Shown: positions 59,871-64,000 of the stretch, piece after piece
Layout of the letters: each line of letters begins with the position of its first letter
How positions within the stretch are numbered: position 1 is the first letter of the stretch
NCBI RefSeq assembly: GCF_022524345.1
Contig: NZ_JAKWJU010000002.1
Coordinates: forward strand, 434,001-498,000
Reading direction: 5' to 3'
Origin: Streptomyces marispadix
GTDB lineage: Bacteria; Actinomycetota; Actinomycetes; Streptomycetales; Streptomycetaceae
Length of the DNA stretch: 64,000 bases
Translations under genes and position numbers: made by a program
The notes under the pieces: model-generated
What the model was told of the DNA's origin: nothing
Databases searched by the model: none
Seen by the model: only the letters and a program-made list of their open reading frames with translations

Positions 59871-62423
59871 TCAGGAGCCCGCAGGCGACTCCGCTCCGCG
59901 CAGCACCGCACCCGTGCGCTCGACGGCCGCAGCCACCGCCGCGTCCCGCGCCGCCGACGCCTCGTCGGCGGTGAGCGTACGGTCGCCCGCGCGGAAACGC
60001 AGCGCGTACGCCAGCGACTTGCGCCCGCCGCCGAGCTGTTCACCGGTGAAGACGTCGAACAGCCGCACGGATTCGAGGAGTTCGCCCGCACCTTCGCGCA
60101 GCGCGGCCTCCACGTCGGCCGCCGGTACGGACTCGTCCACGACCAGGGCCACATCCCTGGTCGCCACCGGGAACCCGGAGACCCTCGGTGCCGGTACGAG
60201 CCCGCCGCCCGCCTTCTCCACGGCGTCCAGGTCGATCTCCATCGCACAGGAACGCTGCGGCAGCCCCAGCGCCTTGACCACACGCGGATGCAACTCGCCG
60301 GCGTGGCCGACCAGCCTCTCGCCACCGGCCTCGCCCGTGACGTAGAGCGCCGCGCAGCGCCCGGGGTGCCAGGGCTCGTATCGGGCGGCGCGCACGGTCA
60401 GTTCGGCACCGGCAGCGCTCGCGACCGTGCGTGCGGCCTCGACCGCGTCGGCCCAGTTCGCCGGGCGCCCCTCGCCCCACCAGCCGGGCTGTTCCCGCGG
60501 CCCCGACAGCACCACGGCCGCATGCCTCGGCTGCCGCGGCAGCGCCGCTTCGAGGGAGGCGATCTCCTCGTCCGCGGGGCGCGCCTCGACGCCCGGCCGT
60601 CCCGCCCGCGTCTCCTCGCCGGTCGGCACGAACACCAGGCCCGTCTCGAAGAGGGCCAGTCCGCCCTGGCTTTCCTGGCTGCCGCGGCCGTCGTTGCGCC
60701 GCAGCGCGCTCAGCAGGCCCGGCAGCAGCGTGGTGCGCAGCGACGGCTCCTCGTCGGAGAGCGGGTTGACGAGGTCGACGGTGCGACGCCGGGCATCGTC
60801 CTCGGGCAGGCCGAGCTGGTCGAACGAACCCTGCCCGACGAAGGGGTAGTTGAGCGCTTCGACATAGCCGGCGCCGGCCAGTGCGCGCCCGACCCTGCGG
60901 TGCAGCCGCTGCCGCTCGGTCAGGCCCTCCCCGGCGGGCGGCCTGGGCAGCGTCGAGGGCAGGTTCTCGTAGCCCTCCAGCCGGATGACCTCCTCGGCGA
61001 GGTCGTTGGGGTCGGTCAGGTCGGGACGCCACGAGGGCACGGTGACGGTCAGTTCGTCCTGCCCGTACACGTCGCAGCCCACCTGCTGAAGCCGTCGTAC
61101 GACGGTCTCGCGGGCATAGGTGACCCCCGCGACCCGGCCGGGATGGGTGGCCGGGATCTTGACGGTGTGCGGCCCGTGCGGCTTGGCGAAGTGGGTGACC
61201 CCGGACCCGGCGGTGCCGCCGGCGAGGAGCACCAGCAGATCGACGGCGCGCTGCGCGGCCGCGGCGGCGGCCTCCGGGTCGACGCCGCGCTCGAAACGCC
61301 TGGACGCCTCTGAGGAGATCTTGTGCCGCCTGCTCGCACGCGCCACGGTCACCGGGTCGAAGTGGGCGGCCTCCACGACGACTTCGGTCGTGCCGCGCCA
61401 CTCGCCGCTCTGCGGGTCCTGCTCGGGGTCGGCGACCTCGCTGTTGATGCCGCCCATCACTCCGGCGAGGCCGATGGGCCCGGAGTCGTCGGCGATGACG
61501 AGGTCCTCCGGGTCGAGCTTCCGCTTCGTGCCGTCGAGGGTGGTCAGCCGCTCGCCCGGGGTCGCACGGCGGACCGTGATCGGTCCGTCCAGCCTCTCGC
61601 GGTCGTAGGCGTGCAGCGGCGAACCCAGCTCCAGCATCACGTAGTTGGTGATGTCGACGGGCAGGGAGACGGGGCGCATGCCGGACTTCTGCAAACGCCT
61701 CTGGAGCCACAGCGGCGAGGCCGCCTCGGGCCGCAGCCCGGTGACGGTGCGTGCGGCGAAGCGGTCGCAGCCTCCCGGGTCGGCGACGTTCACCTGGAAG
61801 CCCTCGGCGTTGGGCGTGGGCACGTCCAGCAGCGCCGGGTCGCGGAGCTGCTGCCCGTACGCGATGGCCGTCTCGCGGGCGATCCCGCGCATGGACAGGC
61901 AGTAGCCGCGGTCGGGCGTGACGGCGATGTCCAGTACCTCGTCGAGGAGTTCGAGCACCTCGACGGCGTCGGCGCCCGGCTCGTACTCCGGCGGCAGCAC
62001 GATGATGCCCGAGTGGTCGTCGCCCATGTCGAGTTCGGCCGCCGAGCAGATCATGCCCTCGGAGACCCTGCCGTAGGTCTTACGGGCGCTGATGGCGAAG
62101 TCGCCGGGCAGCACGGCTCCGGGCAGCGCCACCACGACCTTGTCGCCGACGGCGAAGTTGGTGGCGCCGCAGATGATGTTCTGCGGCTCACCGCCGGAGT
62201 TGGCGACGTCGACCTGGCAGTAGCGGATCGGCTTCTTGAACTCCGCCAGCTCCTCGATCGCGAGGACCTTGCCGACGACCAGCGGGCCCTTGAGCCCGGC
62301 GCCCAGCCGGTCGACGGTCTCGACCTCCAGACCGGCCTCGATCAGCTTCGCCGCGACGTCCCGACCGGTCTCGCCTGCCGGCAGCTCTACGTACTCTCGC
62401 AGCCACGAAAGCGGGGCGCGCAT
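59871..62423 (-). CDS. pheT: Phenylalanyl-tRNA synthetase beta subunit
   Basis: An 850-residue beta subunit of the alpha2-beta2 enzyme that charges tRNA-Phe. The order is normal: an OB-type tRNA-binding domain (about 40-155, [28 protein letters not shown]), the B3/B4 editing region, B5, and the FDX-ACB domain at the C-terminus ([22 protein letters not shown]). Its ATG shares one base with the pheS stop (TGATG), so translation is coupled. Confidence 0.97.
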   Translation of the reverse strand: MRAPLSWLREYVELPAGETGRDVAAKLIEAGLEVETVDRLGAGLKGPLVVGKVLAIEELAEFKKPIRYCQVDVANSGGEPQNIICGATNFAVGDKVVVALPGAVLPGDFAISARKTYGRVSEGMICSAAELDMGDDHSGIIVLPPEYEPGADAVEVLELLDEVLDIAVTPDRGYCLSMRGIARETAIAYGQQLRDPALLDVPTPNAEGFQVNVADPGGCDRFAARTVTGLRPEAASPLWLQRRLQKSGMRPVSLPVDITNYVMLELGSPLHAYDRERLDGPITVRRATPGERLTTLDGTKRKLDPEDLVIADDSGPIGLAGVMGGINSEVADPEQDPQSGEWRGTTEVVVEAAHFDPVTVARASRRHKISSEASRRFERGVDPEAAAAAAQRAVDLLVLLAGGTAGSGVTHFAKPHGPHTVKIPATHPGRVAGVTYARETVVRRLQQVGCDVYGQDELTVTVPSWRPDLTDPNDLAEEVIRLEGYENLPSTLPRPPAGEGLTERQRLHRRVGRALAGAGYVEALNYPFVGQGSFDQLGLPEDDARRRTVDLVNPLSDEEPSLRTTLLPGLLSALRRNDGRGSQESQGGLALFETGLVFVPTGEETRAGRPGVEARPADEEIASLEAALPRQPRHAAVVLSGPREQPGWWGEGRPANWADAVEAARTVASAAGAELTVRAARYEPWHPGRCAALYVTGEAGGERLVGHAGELHPRVVKALGLPQRSCAMEIDLDAVEKAGGGLVPAPRVSGFPVATRDVALVVDESVPAADVEAALREGAGELLESVRLFDVFTGEQLGGGRKSLAYALRFRAGDRTLTADEASAARDAAVAAAVERTGAVLRGAESPAGS

Positions 62424-63589
62424 CAGATCTCCATCCCGAACGGCCTGGTGAAGCGCACGTCACCCTCGACCATGTCTCGCATGTCCTCGACGTTGTGGCG
62501 GAACATCATCATCCGCTCGATTCCGAATCCGAAGGCGAACCCGCTGTACTTCTCCGGGTCGACGCCGCAGGCGGTCAGCACGCGCGGGTTGACCATGCCG
62601 CAGCCGCCCAGTTCGATCCAGCCCTCGCTGGAGCAGGTGCGGCAGGGACGGTCCGGATTGCCGACGGACTCGCCGTGGCAGCGGTAGCAGACCATGTCCA
62701 TCTCGGCCGAAGGCTCGGTGAACGGGAAGTAGTTGGGCCGCAGCCGGGTGTGCACTCCCTCGCCGAACAGCTCGCGCACCATGTGGTCGAGCGTGCCCTT
62801 GAGGTCGGCCATCGTCAGGCCCTCGTCGACGGCGAGGAGTTCGACCTGGGTGAAGACGGGCGTGTGCGTGGCGTCCAGCTCGTCGGTACGGAAGACCCGG
62901 CCGGGGCAGATGACGTAGACCGGCGGCTCGCGGTCGAGCATCGTACGGATCTGCACGGGCGAGGTGTGGGTGCGCAGCACGACGCCGCTGTCGCCGGTCC
63001 CCTCGCCGCTGTCGTCGACGGGGCCGCCGTTCTCGCCGCCCGCGTCCTTGGGCGCGCGTACGAAGAAGGTGTCCTGCATCGTGCGCGCCGGGTGGTCGGG
63101 CGCGATGTTGAGGGCGTCGAAGTTGAACCACTCGGCCTCGGCCTCCGGTCCCTCCGCCACCTCGTAGCCCATGGCCACGAAGATGTCCTCGACGCGCTCG
63201 CAGAACGTCGTCAGCGGATGGCGGGCACCGGCGGGTGAACGGTCGTAGGGCAGCGTGACGTCCACTGCCTCCTCCACGAGGACCCGCTCGTCGCGCTCGC
63301 GCTCCAGCTCCTCCTGCCGCTGCTTCAGCGCCTGGCCCACGGCGCCGCGTGCCTGGCCCACGCGCTTTCCCGCGTCGGCCTTGGCGTGCGGGGGCAGGGC
63401 GCCGATCTCGCGGTTGGCGAGGGCCAGCGGGGAGCGGTCGCCGGCGTGGGCGGCCTTCACCTCTCGCAGCGATTCGAGATCACCGGCGGCGGCGATGGCG
63501 GCGAGCGCCTCGTCCTTCGCCCGGTCGATCACTTCCGGTTTCAGTGCCTCGACCTCGACGGGGTCGTAGGACTTGTTGGGTGCGGACAT
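62423..63589 (-). CDS. pheS: Phenylalanyl-tRNA synthetase alpha subunit
   Basis: A 388-residue catalytic subunit. The N-terminal coiled coil (about 1-105) binds tRNA. The class II core has motif 2 ([20 protein letters not shown]) and motif 3 ([13 protein letters not shown]). A Cys-rich insert [10 protein letters not shown]...CRTCSSEGW is present, as in actinobacterial homologues. A Gly/Asp/Glu-rich loop (about 215-235) is a lineage extra. ATG at 63589 has only a weak ribosome site (GGGA). Transcription probably starts near 63664. Confidence 0.97.
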   Translation of the reverse strand: MSAPNKSYDPVEVEALKPEVIDRAKDEALAAIAAAGDLESLREVKAAHAGDRSPLALANREIGALPPHAKADAGKRVGQARGAVGQALKQRQEELERERDERVLVEEAVDVTLPYDRSPAGARHPLTTFCERVEDIFVAMGYEVAEGPEAEAEWFNFDALNIAPDHPARTMQDTFFVRAPKDAGGENGGPVDDSGEGTGDSGVVLRTHTSPVQIRTMLDREPPVYVICPGRVFRTDELDATHTPVFTQVELLAVDEGLTMADLKGTLDHMVRELFGEGVHTRLRPNYFPFTEPSAEMDMVCYRCHGESVGNPDRPCRTCSSEGWIELGGCGMVNPRVLTACGVDPEKYSGFAFGFGIERMMMFRHNVEDMRDMVEGDVRFTRPFGMEI

Positions 63590-63669
63590 CGTTTCCCGTA
63601 CTTCCGATTGGATCCGGCTGCGCAAGGTGCCCTTCGGCCGGGGGCCTGGGGTGGGGACCCCGGCAGCCG

Positions 63670-63675
63670 AGTCTA
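63670..63675 (-). promoter_or_regulatory. pheS: Candidate -10 element of the pheST promoter
   Basis: TAGACT on the minus strand, about 80 bases before pheS; no clear -35. No T-box-like specifier or Phe-rich leader peptide was recognised in the 75-base leader. Confidence 0.35.
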
Positions 63676-63772
63676 GATGGACGGGAGTGCGCCGCCGCAC
63701 ACGGCCGTGATCGCCTGATCACGCGGAGGGGCCGCGCTCCCGCTGGGCTGCGGAGAAGCCCGTGCGCGCCGC

Positions 63773-64000
63773 TCAGCCCAGAAAGGCAGGGGCGCCCACG
63801 GGCAGGGTAAATCGGAACTGGGCGCCACCGGCGACCGCCCGTCCCACGGTGATCGTCCCGCCGTGCGCCTCGACGATGCCCTTGACGATGTAGAGGCCCA
63901 GGCCGGTGCCGCCGCGCTTGCTGCCCCGCCAGAAGCGGGTGAAGACGCGGCTCATCGACTCCTCGGGAATGCCGGGGCCTTCGTCGCTCACGGTGACTGC
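63773..64000 (-). CDS. Sensor histidine kinase, C-terminal part
   Basis: Only the last 75 codons lie in the window; the gene enters from the right edge. The segment VSDEGPGIPEESMSRVFTRFWRGSKRGGTGLGLYIVKGIVEAHGG is the G1/F/G2 part of a HATPase_c domain, and the protein ends shortly after. The sensor and phosphoacceptor parts are outside the window, so the signal cannot be inferred. It lies upstream of pheS on the same strand, 183 bases away. Confidence 0.88.
   Translation of the reverse strand, partial: AVTVSDEGPGIPEESMSRVFTRFWRGSKRGGTGLGLYIVKGIVEAHGGTITVGRAVAGGAQFRFTLPVGAPAFLG

Noticed and set aside
63590..63770. T-box or attenuator leader for pheST
   Set aside because: No Phe-rich leader peptide, specifier loop or terminator/antiterminator pair could be recognised in this short leader.

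Overview
The window is a high-GC actinobacterial chromosome segment, almost certainly from Streptomyces or a close relative. The grounds are the pervasive GC bias at third codon positions, frequent GTG and TTG starts, TAGACT-type -10 elements placed for leaderless transcription, and streptomycete families throughout (DUF4235/DUF3618/holin-X trio, DUF1918, MocR, Ser/Thr kinases, a BluB-CobT fusion). No insertion sequence, integrase, CRISPR array, rRNA or origin was seen. Most of it reads as conserved core chromosome with a few variable inserts.

Layout. 1-1426: pabC (cut by the window edge) and pabB on the minus strand. 1657-5489: tRNA-Gly(GCC), tRNA-Cys(GCA) and tRNA-Val(GAC), then a compact lasso-peptide cluster on the minus strand (precursor, cyclase, RRE protein, protease), then a second tRNA-Val(GAC). 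5631-11272: zinc-ribbon protein, APH-like kinase, small membrane protein, membrane-anchored Ser/Thr kinase, TrmH/SpoU methyltransferase. 11286-19385: cobalamin/siroheme genes: cobA (with an apparent frameshift), a giant BluB-CobT fusion, and CbiE-CbiT. 19872-26954: two GNAT acetyltransferases, a pair of small membrane proteins (the second frameshifted), a sigma-factor-like protein, a secreted glycerophosphodiesterase, an acyltransferase and a YihY/BrkB membrane protein. 27089-28391: conserved three-gene membrane/stress module. 28502-37001: the arginine cluster argC-J-B-D-R, DUF488, argG, argH, all minus strand. 37686-45779: kdpFABC potassium pump plus kdpE/kdpD on the plus strand. 46277-59487: mixed genes, including an NHEJ-type ATP ligase, a MocR regulator divergent from a DMT transporter, DUF1918, a GH10-like secreted hydrolase, 3-hydroxybutyryl-CoA dehydrogenase and a SpoIIE-type phosphatase. 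59871-63589: pheS-pheT. 63773-64000: C-terminus of a histidine kinase.

How genes work together. The arg genes cover N-acetylglutamate to arginine apart from carbamoylation (no argF here), with ArgR in the cluster and ARG-box-like sites before argC and argG. kdpFABC encodes the high-affinity K+ ATPase and kdpDE its two-component regulator. CbiET, BluB/CobT and CobA supply corrin-ring methylation, lower-ligand synthesis and activation, and uroporphyrinogen methylation.

The most notable element is the lasso-peptide cluster. Its 45-residue precursor at 4720-4857 is too short for ordinary gene callers. Its leader fits the YxxP...T recognition motif, and its predicted 15-residue core is GRIGTWPEGPVLFWA, with a Gly1-Glu8 ring. 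I do not recognise this core from known lasso peptides. The cluster has no transporter gene and lies between two tRNA-Val copies that share a 59-bp identical stretch.
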